NCBI GenBank assembly: GCA_963839175.1
Contig: CAWIUB010000007.1
Span: 1 to 64,000, forward strand
DNA: 64,000 nt
Reading direction: 5' to 3'
Source of the DNA: CAWIUB01 sp963839175
GTDB taxonomy: Bacteria; Actinomycetota; Actinomycetes; Mycobacteriales; Jatrophihabitantaceae
The position numbers and the translations under genes were made by a program. Numbering within the stretch: position 1 is the first letter of the stretch; each line of letters starts with the position of its first letter. The notes under the pieces were generated by a model. It ran no database searches. It worked only from the letters and a program-made list of their open reading frames with translations, and had not been told where the DNA came from. Positions 25,365 through 35,147 of the stretch are shown here, piece by piece.

Positions 25365-25593
25365 GCCGAACGTGTTGGTCCGGCACGTGCCCGAGGAGGT
25401 ACATGCGCGTCTGCAGGCACGCGCGGCCAAGCGGGGTCAGTCATTGCAGCAGTACTTGGCCAGCGAGATGCGGCGACTTGCCGAGCGGCCGAGCATGGAC
25501 GAGGTGCTGGCCCGGATCGCGGCGCGACGCGGCGGTGTGGTCGGTCTCGAGCAAGCCGTGGCGGACCTGGCTGCCGAGCGAGACCGCCGTTGA
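25363..25593 (+). CDS. FitA/VapB-like ribbon-helix-helix antitoxin
   Basis: 76 residues. M-P-N-V-L-V-R-H-V-P-E-E-V-H-A-R-L followed by R-G-Q-S-L-Q-Q-Y-L-A-S-E-M is the FitA-like RHH domain; the C-terminal helix would block the toxin. ATG 25363 is chosen because the domain starts at once and the palindromic operator ends there. The stop overlaps the TTG start of the PIN gene (TTGA). Confidence 0.85.
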   Translation: MPNVLVRHVPEEVHARLQARAAKRGQSLQQYLASEMRRLAERPSMDEVLARIAARRGGVVGLEQAVADLAAERDRR

Positions 25594-25979
25594 TCGTTGT
25601 CGATGCCTCGGTGTTGGCGAACGCGGTCGGCGACGACGCCGATGACGGTGCGCGGGCGCGCGGTGCCCTCGTCGGGCAGGACCTGAGCGTTCCGGACCTG
25701 GTCGATGTCGAGGTGGTCTCCGTACTGCGACGTCGCTGGCTGGCCAAGACGCTGAGTGCGCGGCGGTTCGCGGCGGCGGTCACGGATCTGACGGCACTGC
25801 CGGCGGACCGGTATCCGGTCCTGCCGTTCATGCCCCGCGCCTACGAACTGCGCGCGAACGTCAGCGCCTACGACGCCACCTACGTCGCGCTCGCCGAACA
25901 GCTCGGCTGTCCGCTGATCACCGCCGATGCGCGGCTTGCCGCTGCGCCAGGTCCACGTTGCGCCATTTCCGTGCTGTAG
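25590..25979 (+). CDS. VapC-like PIN-domain ribonuclease toxin
   Basis: 129 residues from TTG 25590. PIN residues are in place: Asp in I-V-V-D-A-S-V-L, Glu in L-V-D-V-E-V-V-S-V-L-R-R, Asp in S-A-Y-D-A-T-Y-V-A-L-A-E and Asp in L-I-T-A-D-A-R-L. Typical VapC length and fold, RNA-cleaving toxin paired with the preceding antitoxin. Confidence 0.88.
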   Translation: MIVVDASVLANAVGDDADDGARARGALVGQDLSVPDLVDVEVVSVLRRRWLAKTLSARRFAAAVTDLTALPADRYPVLPFMPRAYELRANVSAYDATYVALAEQLGCPLITADARLAAAPGPRCAISVL

Positions 25980-26230
25980 CGGGAGAGCGGTTCCGACGAC
26001 TAGCCGATCGCCTCGGCATCGACGCGCACCTGCACACGTTGCGGCACTACGCCGCGACCCAACTGCTCACCGCCGGCGTCGACCTGCGCACGGTCGCCGG
26101 ACGGCCGGGGCATGGCGACGGAAGCATCACGTTGCACCACTACGCGGCATGGGTCAATCACGCCGATCAGCGCGCAGCATCAATACTCAGCGGTCGGCTA
26201 GCCAGCTCACGGTCAGTCGTCGTCGACTGA
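25958..26230 (+). pseudogene. Tyrosine recombinase, C-terminal fragment
   Basis: The frame reads F-R-R-L-A-D-R-L-G-I-D-A-H-L-H-T-L-R-H-Y-A-A-T-Q, the H-x-x-R catalytic block, then R-P-G-H-G-D-G-S and a Y-A-A-W-V ending with the nucleophile region. The N-terminal three quarters are absent. It overlaps the 3' end of the vapC-like gene, so it is a leftover of a lost integrated element. Confidence 0.75.
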
Positions 26231-26322
26231 TCAGGTCCAGCCCGCGTCGAGTCCTCCACGTTCGCCCTCCAGCGTCGCTCATGCATCGTGGGGCCATGCG
26301 TGGCCGTGACAGCGCTACGGGG

Positions 26323-28730
26323 CCCAGAACTCCTGACATGTAGGTAGCTGGCCGCCACCTTTCCGGTTGTGAATGTTGGGCTGTTGGCGTGTCGGTGGGG
26401 TGACAGCAGCTCGTTTCGTGGGATCATTTCCGGAAAGGTTGGAGCGGATTTCGGGGGTGGCAGGGTGGGTCGGGTGAGCCAGCCGGTGCTGCTGCTGCTG
26501 CTGCCCGCCGATGCGGTGCCGATCGGCCCTGTGGCCGGGCTTGTGGAGGGGCCGCAGGGCGGGGTCGTGTACGTGTCGGGCCTGGTCACGTTCGTGTTCG
26601 CGGCCGGTGACGAGGTCGGGCGGCGGCTGGCCGCGGTCCAGCTGGTGAGCACGAAGATCGCGACCGCGGCCGCGGTCGCCCGGGCGTTCGGGGTCGGCAT
26701 CGTGACGCTGTGGCGGTGGACGAGCGGCTACGAGGGTGCCGGGGTGGCCGGGTTGATCCCGGCCAAGACCGGCCCGAAAGGCCCGTCGAAGCTCACCGAG
26801 CAGGTCGCGGCCTGGATCCGTGACCTGGACGGGCAGGGCCTGAGCCTGGCCGCGATCGCCGCCCGCAGCGGGGTGAGCACGGCGACGGTGCGGGTGGCGT
26901 TGGGCCGCCGCAGGGGCAGCGCCGGCTGGGAAGCCCGCCAGACGGTCACCGCCGACGCGGCCACGGCATGCGGCGGCGAGGCGGGCGCTGCCGGCGGCAA
27001 CGTCGAGGGCGGGCCGGCGTTGCCGGTGCTGCCGATGCCGCGCCCGCGCACCGCGGAGCGGGAGCTGGCCCGCACCGGCCTGCTGCCCGAGGCGCCGCCG
27101 GTGTTCACCGAGGGGGCGCACCTGCCGCTGGCCGGGCTGCTGCTGATCCTGCCCGCGCTCGCGGTCACCGGGCTGGTCGAGGCGTTCGAGGCGACCTACG
27201 GGCGGCTACGCAACGGGTTCTACGGGCTGCGGGCGACGCTGCTGATGCTGCTGTTCTTGGCCCTGCTGCGCGACCCGCGCGCCGAGGGCGCGACCCGCAT
27301 CCGCCCGGCCGACCTCGGCCGGTTGCTCGGGCTGGACCGGGCACCGGAGGTCAAGACGCTGCGCCGCAAACTGATCGAGCTCGCCGGGCACGGCCGCGGC
27401 GCGCAGCTGCAGTCCGCACTCGCGAAAGCGCACGCCGCCGCCCGGCCGCAGGCGCTGGGGTTCCTCCACGTCGACGGGCACGTGCGCGTGTACTCGGGCA
27501 CCCGGGACCTGCCCAAGACCCACATCGCCCGGATGCACCTGGCCGGGCACGCCACCAACGAGACCTGGATCGCCGACGCCGACGCCGACCCGGTGCTCGT
27601 GGTCACCGCCCCACCCGCGGCCAGCCTCGCCGCCGAACTGGTGCGGCTGCTGCCCGACCTGCGTACCCTGCTCGGTCCGGACCGCCGCGCCACGGTGATC
27701 TTCGACCGCGGCGGCTGGTCCCCGGACACGTTCGCGAAGATCCTGGCCGCCGGCATGGACGTGCTCACCTACCGCAAGGCACCCTTCGACCGGCTCGGCG
27801 ACGACGCGTTCACCGAACACACCTTCACCGACCCCGACGGCGACCCGCGCACCTACCAGCTCGCCCAGACCACCGTCGACCTGCCGCTGCCCGACAGCCG
27901 CACCGTCACCCTGCGCCAGATCCACCGCAAAGCCGCCGACGGGGCGCAGATCCCGGTACTCACCTCGCGCACCGACCTGCCCGCCGCCGAACTGTGCTGG
28001 CGCCTGTCGGCCCGGTGGCGGCAAGAGAACTACTTCAAATACGCCCGGGCGCACTTCGCCCTCGACGCCCTGGACAGCTACGCCGACACCCCCGACGACC
28101 CCGACCGGCCCGGTCCCCAACCCCGCCAAACACCAGGCGAAAGCCGCCGTCCAGGCCGCCCGCGCCAACCTAGCCGCCGCCGAGAACGGCATCGCCGCCG
28201 CCATCGACGACGCCGTGCAACGGGCCCGCCGCCCCGGCAGCGGCGGCACCGCCACCGTCGACCCCGCCGCCGACCGGGCACTCTCGGCCGCCCGCGACAA
28301 GCTCGACCAGGCCGCAGCAGGCTCACGGATCACCCCCAGCCACCTCCCGCTGCGCCAAGTCCGCCCCGACGCCCGACTGCTCGACGAGCAACGCAAACTG
28401 ATCACCCACGCCATCCGCATCACCGCCTACAACGCCGAAACCACCCTCATGCGGATGCTCCGCCCGCACTACGCCCGAGCCGAAGACGAAGCCCGCGCCC
28501 TACTCCGCGAAGCCATGACCCTCTCCGGCGACCTGCACATCACCGGCGACACCCTCCACGTCACCCTCGACCCCGCCACCGCACCACGACGCAGCCGCGC
28601 CCTGCACGCCCTCTGCCAGCAGCTCACCGCCACCGAAACCACCTACCCCGACACCCCCCTCAAGATCGTCTACGGCATCAAACAGCAGCCCAACACTTCA
28701 TGATCGAACCTTCATGTCAGGAGTTCTGGG
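26323..28730 (+). mobile_element. Large insertion sequence, 18-bp perfect inverted repeats
   Basis: CCCAGAACTCCTGACATG at 26323-26340 is exactly inverted at 28713-28730. The flanks are GGG/CCC palindromic (GGGCC on each side), so the exact tip and a 5-bp target duplication cannot be separated. It contains one transposase gene with a frameshift. The gap 28731-28992 after it shows no gene I can support. Confidence 0.85.
26474..28703 (+). pseudogene. HTH-DDE transposase, one frameshift
   Basis: From GTG 26474 the frame covers an HTH-rich N-terminus (A-A-A-V-A-R-A-F-G-V-G-I-V-T-L-W-R-W), a linker and a DDE core: F-L-H-V-D-G-H-V-R-V-Y, V-I-F-D-R-G-G-W-S and S-A-R-W-R-Q-E-N-Y-F. One extra base near 28113 shifts the frame. 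The other frame continues V-P-N-P-A-K-H-Q-A-K-A-A and ends K-I-V-Y-G-I-K-Q-Q at 28703. The joined protein has about 740 residues. The family is common in actinobacteria; I do not know its IS name. Confidence 0.78.
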
Positions 28731-28992
28731 GCCCCGCCGTGACGGCTTGGGTCACGCCCGCCGGCCTGTTCGACCGTCACCTGGTGACGGCGCACCCACT
28801 GTCGGAGAGCCCAACGACGGCTCATGCCGATGAGCGCGCACATCGTGGATATGCGGGTGGTCGCTAAACGGGCGAAGCTCCAGACCGACAAAGCTCGGCA
28901 CGCCTGGCACGCAGCCCGACCATCCGGGTGAGTACGAGTTCGCTCGCGCCAACCCGTTCGCCGCGCCCTACGACGCGCTCGGAGCCTGGCGG

Positions 28993-29289
28993 TTATTCGC
29001 TGTAGTTTCTCCGATCGACGGTCATGTTCGGCTCCTCGGCCGACGAGTACCCGCCATCCGTGCTCGGTCCGAACGTCTCGGGCTCCGGTTCGGCCGACGC
29101 GTCGAGGTACGGGTGGAAGGTCACGTTCTCGGCCATCGCCTGGCTGCGCTGCGCGTCGAGCGTGGCGGCCGACTCCGCGGCGTCCTCACCTTCGATGCGG
29201 GCCTCGCGCTGCGACGGCGTTTCGTCGGACGGATCCTTGCTGTGGTGCGCGCACCCAAGCGGTCCTGGGACCGCTGGCGCGACCGTCAC
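28993..29289 (-). CDS. Hypothetical acidic protein
   Basis: 98 residues from GTG 29289, 2 bases after the permease stop, same strand. Acidic and Ser-rich, e.g. E-G-E-D-A-A-E-S-A-A-T and F-G-P-S-T-D-G-G-Y-S-S-A-E-E. No domain recognised. Third-position GC suggests real coding for at least the last 80 residues. It could be the third gene of the ABC operon or the tail of a lost gene. Confidence 0.4.
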   Translation of the reverse strand: MTVAPAVPGPLGCAHHSKDPSDETPSQREARIEGEDAAESAATLDAQRSQAMAENVTFHPYLDASAEPEPETFGPSTDGGYSSAEEPNMTVDRRNYSE

Positions 29290-29290
29290 T

Positions 29291-30040
29291 TCACGTGATG
29301 TCGCGGTTCAGCGTGAGGGCCGCTCCCATCACGGCCGGGACGAGCGCCCAGAGCAGCAACACCATGATGCCGCCCGGCCGGGACAGCAGCGTGATGCCCT
29401 CCGGATCGGAGTCGCCGCCCGGCGGGTAGATGACCGAGATCATCGCCCCGATCGGCGTGTACGGGAACGCCGCCCGCACGCCTGGGATGGCAGCGATCAG
29501 GTTGTTGATCACCAGCAGGAACACTAGGCCTAGGCTGATCGCCAGGCCCTGGTTGCGCAGCAGTGATCCGACGCCGATGCCCATGATCGCGAACAGGACA
29601 AACACCAGGACGAGACCCACCATCGCGTGCCCCACGTCGCCGCCGAGTTCGAAGTCGATGTGCTTGCTGGATAACCACGGGACCGTGATCGCGAGCTGGA
29701 CCAGGATGCCGAGCACGGCGTAGGCGGCACCCACCAGTGCGTACGTGATCAGCTTGGCCGCCACGATCGCCCAGCGGGACGGGGTGGTCAGGACGGTCGG
29801 CGTGAACGTCTGATAGCGCAATTCCGTGGTGATGCCGAGGATCCCGAGGATGAACGCCACGGCCAGGCCGCCGTTCGCGTTGGCGAAGATGCTCGCGACG
29901 TCCGAGGGCTCCTGGATGTCGTCGGAGGCAAGGCCCGCGACAGCCGCCAGGACGCCGACGGCGAGGCCGGCGAGAAGCAGCCAGAACCACACCTGGGTCG
30001 TGCGCAGCTTGAGCAGCTCGGCGCGGATCAACCGGATCAT
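29291..30040 (-). CDS. ABC-2 type permease
   Basis: 249 residues from ATG 30040, overlapping the ATPase stop by ATGA. It starts M-I-R-L-I-R-A-E-L-L-K-L-R-T-T-Q-V-W, the usual opening of ABC-2 exporter subunits, and has six hydrophobic helices with an E-L-R-Y-Q-T-F motif after the second. It forms a drug- or lipid-type exporter with the preceding ATPase. The longer open frame to 30424 is antisense shadow. Confidence 0.88.
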   Translation of the reverse strand: MIRLIRAELLKLRTTQVWFWLLLAGLAVGVLAAVAGLASDDIQEPSDVASIFANANGGLAVAFILGILGITTELRYQTFTPTVLTTPSRWAIVAAKLITYALVGAAYAVLGILVQLAITVPWLSSKHIDFELGGDVGHAMVGLVLVFVLFAIMGIGVGSLLRNQGLAISLGLVFLLVINNLIAAIPGVRAAFPYTPIGAMISVIYPPGGDSDPEGITLLSRPGGIMVLLLWALVPAVMGAALTLNRDIT

Positions 30041-30936
30041 GCGGCCCCCTCGGTCAGCGAGAAGAACAGCTCTTCGAGTTCGACGCGGTCGCCGCGCAGT
30101 TCGTGCAATTCGACGCCGGCGAGGAACGCGTGGTGACCGACCTCGGCCGTCGTGGCCCCGCGGACCACCAGCGCGTCCGGGCCGGTCTGCTCGACCGTGG
30201 CAGGCGGGGGGATCGCCGCCCGAAGCGCGTCCGCCCCGGGGGAGCAGACGACCACCCGGTCCGTCCCTGCGGTCAACTCCGCGATCGAGCCGGAGGTAAC
30301 CAGCCGGCCCCGGTTCAGGATGACGACGCGGTCGGCGATCTCCTCGACCTCGTTGAGTTGATGGCTGGAGACCAGGACGGTCCGGCCCTGATCGCCGAGC
30401 GTGCGCAGGATCGTCCGCAGCCAACGGATGCCTTCCGGGTCCAGGCCGTTGGCCGGCTCGTCCAGCACGAGTACGTGCGGATCGCCCAGCAGCGCCGCCG
30501 CCAGGCTCAGCCGCTGCCGCATGCCGAGCGAGTACGTCCGCACCTTGCGGCGGGCGGCGTCGGCCAGGCCGACGGTGGCAAGCGTCTCGTCGGCACGGGG
30601 GATCGGCAGGCCGGCAGCGGTGCAGAGGACGCGCAGGTGGTTCCGGGCGGAGCGTGCCGGGTGGAAGCTCGACGACTCCAGGGCCGCCCCGACCACGGTG
30701 ATAGGCGCCGGGATGTGGCGGTACTGCAGTCCGCCGATGGTCGCGGTGCCGGAGGTGGGGTGGACGAGCCCGAGCAGTGCGCGCAGTGTCGTGGTCTTGC
30801 CGGCACCGTTGGGCCCGAGGAAGCCGGTGACCGAACCAGGTTCGACAGTGAAGCTGAGCCGGTCTACGGCACGCACCTTCCCGCCGAAGACCTTGGTAAG
30901 GTCGTCGACCACGATGCGTCCGTCGCGAGTGCTCAT
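30037..30936 (-). CDS. ABC transporter ATP-binding protein
   Basis: 299 residues from ATG 30936. Walker A is G-P-N-G-A-G-K-T-T, the signature is Y-S-L-G-M-R-Q-R-L-S-L-A, and Walker B is V-L-V-L-D-E-P-A-N-G-L-D-P-E-G. A His switch lies in S-S-H-Q-L-N-E-V-E. It belongs to the CcmA/DrrA-like class partnered with ABC-2 permeases. The C-terminal 90 residues are a regulatory extension. Export substrate unknown. Confidence 0.92.
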   Translation of the reverse strand: MSTRDGRIVVDDLTKVFGGKVRAVDRLSFTVEPGSVTGFLGPNGAGKTTTLRALLGLVHPTSGTATIGGLQYRHIPAPITVVGAALESSSFHPARSARNHLRVLCTAAGLPIPRADETLATVGLADAARRKVRTYSLGMRQRLSLAAALLGDPHVLVLDEPANGLDPEGIRWLRTILRTLGDQGRTVLVSSHQLNEVEEIADRVVILNRGRLVTSGSIAELTAGTDRVVVCSPGADALRAAIPPPATVEQTGPDALVVRGATTAEVGHHAFLAGVELHELRGDRVELEELFFSLTEGAA

Positions 30937-31078
30937 GTCGGAGAGTCTGTCGGAAATGAGTTCTCGGCCGCCACGCCCGAACATGCCGCGGGTCACGCGA
31001 TCCTGCCGATGGGCGGGCACATTCTTCCGCCCGTCCATTGGAGAAGCCTTTTCTGACCGCTCGTCATGACGAGGCAAT

Positions 31079-31330
31079 ATGGCACGCCTGTCCCTGTGTA
31101 CGCCCACGCTGCACACCGCTCGCCTGCGACTGCGTCCCTTCACCGATGCGGACGCGGATGCCCTCTTCGCGCTGCACAGCAGCGCCTACGTGCTGCGCTA
31201 CTGGGACGCGCCGCCATGGAGCGAACGTGCGCGCGCCAAGCGCTTCCTCGCGGCTTGCCAGAAGATGGCGGAAGAAGGCACCGGGGCGCGGCTGGCCATG
31301 GACCGGTCAGCTCCCTTTGGCGGCCGTTCA
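31079..31330 (+). pseudogene. GNAT acetyltransferase, N-terminal fragment
   Basis: From 31079 the frame reads L-C-T-P-T-L-H-T-A-R-L-R-L-R-P-F-T-D-A-D-A-D, the common start of RimJ/RimL-like GNATs, through A-L-H-S-S-A-Y-V-L-R-Y-W-D. Similarity ends around R-L-A-M-D-R and a stop follows at 31369. The acetyl-CoA site is missing. It is joined by deletion to an ECF41 sigma fragment. Confidence 0.7.
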
Positions 31331-31384
31331 TACACCCTCCCTCGACGCGGACTTGGGTGTGAGTGCTAGTGAGGCCCGCTACCG

Positions 31385-32005
31385 GACAGGATCACCAAGC
31401 GGCCCGACGGCACCGTCGACCCGGCCGACCGAGTCACGCTCGACGAGTCGATCAACATGGCCTTCCTCGTCGTGCTCGAATCGATGACCCCGGCCGAGCG
31501 TGTCGCGTTCATCCTTCACGATGTCTTCCGCTACTCCTTCGCCGAAGTGGCCGAGATCGTCGGCCGTACGCCGGCGGCATGTCGCCAGTTGGCCTCATCG
31601 GCCCGCCGCCGCATCAGCGCGTCGCAGGCTCCCGCGACTCCTGCAGCCCAGCGCGCCGGCATCGTCAGGGACTTCAAGCAGGCATGGGAAGCCAAGGACA
31701 TCAACGCCCTGATCAGCCTGCTCGACCCCGACGCCACGACGATCGCCGACGGCGGCGGCCTCGTCAGCGCTGCGCTGCGCCCAATCGAAGGCCCCGAGCA
31801 GATCGCGCGCGCCCTCATCGATATCGCCAGCAAGACACCCCACCTGACGATGCTGGAACGTACGGTCAACGGTCAGCCCGGTCTAGTGACTCAGGAAGAC
31901 GGCGTCACCGTGACCGTGATGGCGTTCGACGTCGCCGGCGACCGGATCAAGCACATCTGGGCAGTACGCAACCCCGACAAGCTACGCCCTTGGACGACGA
32001 GCTGA
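31385..32005 (+). pseudogene. ECF41 (SigJ-like) sigma factor, C-terminal part
   Basis: The frame enters at K-R-P-D-G-T-V-D-P-A-D-R-V-T-L-D-E-S, the linker before region 4, and continues with L-T/M-T-P-A-E-R-V-A-F-I-L-H-D-V-F, V-G-R-T-P-A-A-C-R-Q-L-A-S, then a SnoaL-like domain of about 110 residues typical of ECF41 factors. Region 2 is absent, so it cannot bind a -10 element. An in-frame ATG at 31457 could still give a protein of 182 residues. Confidence 0.8.
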
Positions 32006-32416
32006 CGCGTGCGCCCGACCCGGACACGGACCGCGGCCGCTCAGTCCGTGAAGTGACGCCGACCCACGCCGCGTCCGGTTCAAGCGGCTTGACACCGATA
32101 GGAGCAGGAACGGTCCAGCGCTCACGAATCGAAACCGCTGCGGTACGCAATTGCCGTGCCGCTTAGCTCCGACTGCGCGCGCAGGCGCTATGCCAAGGTT
32201 GCCGAACCTACGCAACCTGACCGGCAACGGCTGCCGCCGTCGAGCCCACCGACGCACCACCGATCAGGCGAGCCACGCCTGGGCACCGTGACGCCGGGTC
32301 GCCGGGTCGGGATCACCGCGACGCATCGAGTGGTGTGGCGCTGGTTCGGGATTGATTGGCGCTGGGGTAGTAGGGGGTTCGTGCTGGTCGGTGTGTTGCC
32401 GGGCATCGGCGAGCCG
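32006..32416. other. Intergenic, no gene seen
   Basis: 411 bases between two convergent units. I see no conserved frame, RNA fold or clear terminator. A short repeat-like CGCCGGGTCGCCGGGTCGGG is present near 32292. Confidence 0.4.
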
Positions 32417-34768
32417 CTACTGCCGGGCCATGGCCGTCCGTAGCTCACTTTCTGTGTCGGTGATCAGCTCGCCGGATACGTCGACGGTGACCTTGCGCAG
32501 TGCGCCGGTGAACCGGTATAGCGATGGGTAGTCCGGGGTGACCGGCGAGCCGGGGTTGGCGCCGCAGGTCAGCGCGCCGGGGTTGAGGACGAACGGTGTG
32601 GTTACGGGCGTGTCGGCGTCTGCGACGAGGGTGCCGTCGATGTAGAGCTGCATCCGTCCGGGTGCGCCGCGTCCGTGTGGCATGTCAGGCTGGCCGGTCG
32701 GCTCGAATTCGAAGCGCAGTTCGTGCGTTCCGGTGGGCACCGGGTCCGGCGATGAGACGCGGTGCAGGCTCCTGCCGACGTAGTTGTGAACGTAGTGTAG
32801 CCGGCCGTCCTTGACGAACAGCGAGTAGCCGCCCGCAGCGGTGCCCTGGCAGAGCAGTACACCTTCGGCGCCGCCGTCGGGTATGTCGACGCTCGCAGTG
32901 ATGCTGTGTGGCCGGTTCAGGACACGAGGGCCGGCGAAGAACGGAACCGACTGGGTGTTCGGGATGTAGGTGTAGTGGTCGCGCGGCGCGGCGGCCGCTG
33001 GTTTCTCGGCGATCATTCGGGCCAGGCCGCTGCCGTCGATCGGCATCACGCCGTACTTGCCGGCCTCGACGTACCAGGTCGCGATGAGCTCGATGAGCTT
33101 GTCGCGGTTGTCCGCGGCGACGTTGTGGTTCTCGGCGAAGTCCTCCTCGACGTGGTAGAGCTCCCACTTCCCACCGTCGAGTTCGGACAGCGTCAGGGCG
33201 GAGATGGGCTCCCCGAACCCGACGCCGGCTTCGGTGAACGACGGGCCGGGCCACGGGCACACCGCGCGCCAGCCGTCGTGGTATACCGCCCGGTGGCCGA
33301 GCATCTCGAAGTACTGCGTGTGGTGCCGGCTTGCCGACGCGGGCGTGTCGAGCGTGTGCGCGAAGCTGACGCCCTGGATCGGGGACTGGGTGACACCGCG
33401 GATGGTGGCGGGCGGGTCGATGCCCAGCAGGTCGAGGACGGTGGGCACCATGTCGATGATGTGCGCATACTGCGTGCGAACCTCACCCCTGGCTTTGATC
33501 CCTGTGGGCCAGTGGACGATGAACGGGTCCGATGCGCCGCCGCGGTAGGTCTCACGCTTCCACCGCCGGAACGGGGTGTTGCCGGCCCACGTCCAGCCCC
33601 ACGGGTAGTGGTTGAAGTGCTTGGGGCCACCGATCTCGTCAATCAGTGCGAGGCTGTCCTCCAGCGATTCCTGCGCGTTGTTGAAGAACTGCGCCTCGTT
33701 CGTGGTGCCGGTCGGGCCGCCCTCGGCGCTGGCGCCGTTGTCGGAGATCACCATGACGATCGTGTTGTCCAGCTCGCCGCGCTCCTGGAGGAAGTCGAGC
33801 AGCCGCCCGAGGTGATGATCGGTGTGGCTCAGGAAACCGGCGAACACCTCCATCATGCGGCTGAAGAGCTTCCGTGCCGGTTCCGGCAGTGACTCCCAGT
33901 CCGGCACGTCCGGGTCGTGGCGGGACAGCTCGGCATAGGCCGGGACGATCCCCAATTCCTTCTGCCGGGCGAAGGTCACCTCGCGGTAGGCGTCCCAGCC
34001 GTCATCGAACCTGCCCGCGTACTTGTCCGCCCACTCCTTGGGAGCGTGATGCGGCGCATGCGTCGCGCCGAAACACAGATGCAGATAGAACGGCTTGTCC
34101 GGGTCGATCTGCTTGCTGTCGGCGATGAACTGGATCGACTTGTCGACCAGATCCGCGGTGAGGTGGTAGCCCTCCTCCGGCGTCGCCGGCGGCTCGACCT
34201 GGTGGTTGTCATACACCAGGTCGGGATACCACTGGCTCGTGTCGCCGCCGAGGAATCCGTAGAAACGCTCGAAACCCCGCGCCAGCGGCCAGCGGTCATA
34301 CGGCCCGACGGCGGTCTCGTGGTTGCTCGGCGTCAGGTGCCACTTGCCGACCATGAACGTGTTGTATCCGTGGCCCTGCAGCATCTCGGACAGGAATCCG
34401 TTCTCGAACGGAACGATTCCGTTGTATCCGGGATAGCCCGAGGCCAGCTCGGTGATGGCGGCCATGCCATTGCTGTGGTGGTTGCGACCGGTCAGAATGC
34501 AGGACCGGCTCGGCGAGCACAGCGCCGTGGTGTGCATGTTGTTGTAACGCAACCCGTTGGCCGCAAGCGCGTCAAAATTGGGCGTCTCGATCGGACTGCC
34601 GTAGCAGCCGAGTTGCCCGAACCCGGTGTCGTCGAGCACGACCATGAGCACGTTGGGCGTGCCCGGCGCCGGCCGAGCCGACTGCGGCCACGCCGGTGAC
34701 GACACATCCGTCGTCCGACCGATGACGCCCGGGAATGCAGCCCCTGGCTCGTACTCGGACAGCGCCAT
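32417..34768 (-). CDS. Arylsulfatase (formylglycine type)
   Basis: 783 residues from ATG 34768, with GGAGG upstream. The alkaline-phosphatase-fold sulfatase core has metal ligands Asp46-Asp47 (V-L-D-D-T-G-F-G) and the activation motif L-C-S-P-S-R, with Cys84 converted to formylglycine. G-K-W-H-L-T-P and the S-D-N-G-A-S metal block follow. From about 600 a beta-sandwich tail begins, as in the AtsA-type sulfatases. No signal peptide, so cytoplasmic. It hydrolyses sulfate esters, probably for sulfur supply. Downstream of and co-oriented with a DUF6325 gene. Confidence 0.9.
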   Translation of the reverse strand: MALSEYEPGAAFPGVIGRTTDVSSPAWPQSARPAPGTPNVLMVVLDDTGFGQLGCYGSPIETPNFDALAANGLRYNNMHTTALCSPSRSCILTGRNHHSNGMAAITELASGYPGYNGIVPFENGFLSEMLQGHGYNTFMVGKWHLTPSNHETAVGPYDRWPLARGFERFYGFLGGDTSQWYPDLVYDNHQVEPPATPEEGYHLTADLVDKSIQFIADSKQIDPDKPFYLHLCFGATHAPHHAPKEWADKYAGRFDDGWDAYREVTFARQKELGIVPAYAELSRHDPDVPDWESLPEPARKLFSRMMEVFAGFLSHTDHHLGRLLDFLQERGELDNTIVMVISDNGASAEGGPTGTTNEAQFFNNAQESLEDSLALIDEIGGPKHFNHYPWGWTWAGNTPFRRWKRETYRGGASDPFIVHWPTGIKARGEVRTQYAHIIDMVPTVLDLLGIDPPATIRGVTQSPIQGVSFAHTLDTPASASRHHTQYFEMLGHRAVYHDGWRAVCPWPGPSFTEAGVGFGEPISALTLSELDGGKWELYHVEEDFAENHNVAADNRDKLIELIATWYVEAGKYGVMPIDGSGLARMIAEKPAAAAPRDHYTYIPNTQSVPFFAGPRVLNRPHSITASVDIPDGGAEGVLLCQGTAAGGYSLFVKDGRLHYVHNYVGRSLHRVSSPDPVPTGTHELRFEFEPTGQPDMPHGRGAPGRMQLYIDGTLVADADTPVTTPFVLNPGALTCGANPGSPVTPDYPSLYRFTGALRKVTVDVSGELITDTESELRTAMARQ

Positions 34769-35147
34769 GTCGGACCTCCAGAATGGGCAGTGGTACCAGC
34801 AAACGTGTGACGCCACCGGCGCGCCTCACCCGGGCGGGATGATCCTTCTGGTCCGGTCCGGCCCCTACGTGTGACCGCATCGACGTGAGCAAGCGACCAG
34901 CAAATGCTGCTCGCAGCAGGGTGCGGCGGATCAGCTGGCGCCGAGTCGCTCAGCGCAGCTATTCGTGGACGGAAGTGGTGATCCTCCCGGCAGATCGTTG
35001 TGACGTGTGCTTATCGACGGCTTACTCGACGCGCTGTACGACGACCCGTTCGCCGTGCTACTCGGCGGCTACCGAACATGATGTGCTCCTTTCGGCAATG
35101 TCTGGTGGTGCGGTTGCTGTCGACAGTGGCTGGTCCTTCAGCTGCAC
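34769..35147. other. Intergenic between sulfatase and DUF6325 gene
   Basis: 379 bases, probably holding the sulfatase promoter on the reverse strand. A 24-codon frame on the plus strand, 35007-35081, ends L-Y-D-D-P-F-A-V-L-L-G-G-Y-R-T but is too short to call. Nothing else seen. Confidence 0.35.

Noticed and set aside
35007..35081. 24-codon frame ending L-L-G-G-Y-R-T as a leader peptide gene
   Set aside because: Too short, no ribosome-binding site, and no conserved partner can be shown from the sequence alone.
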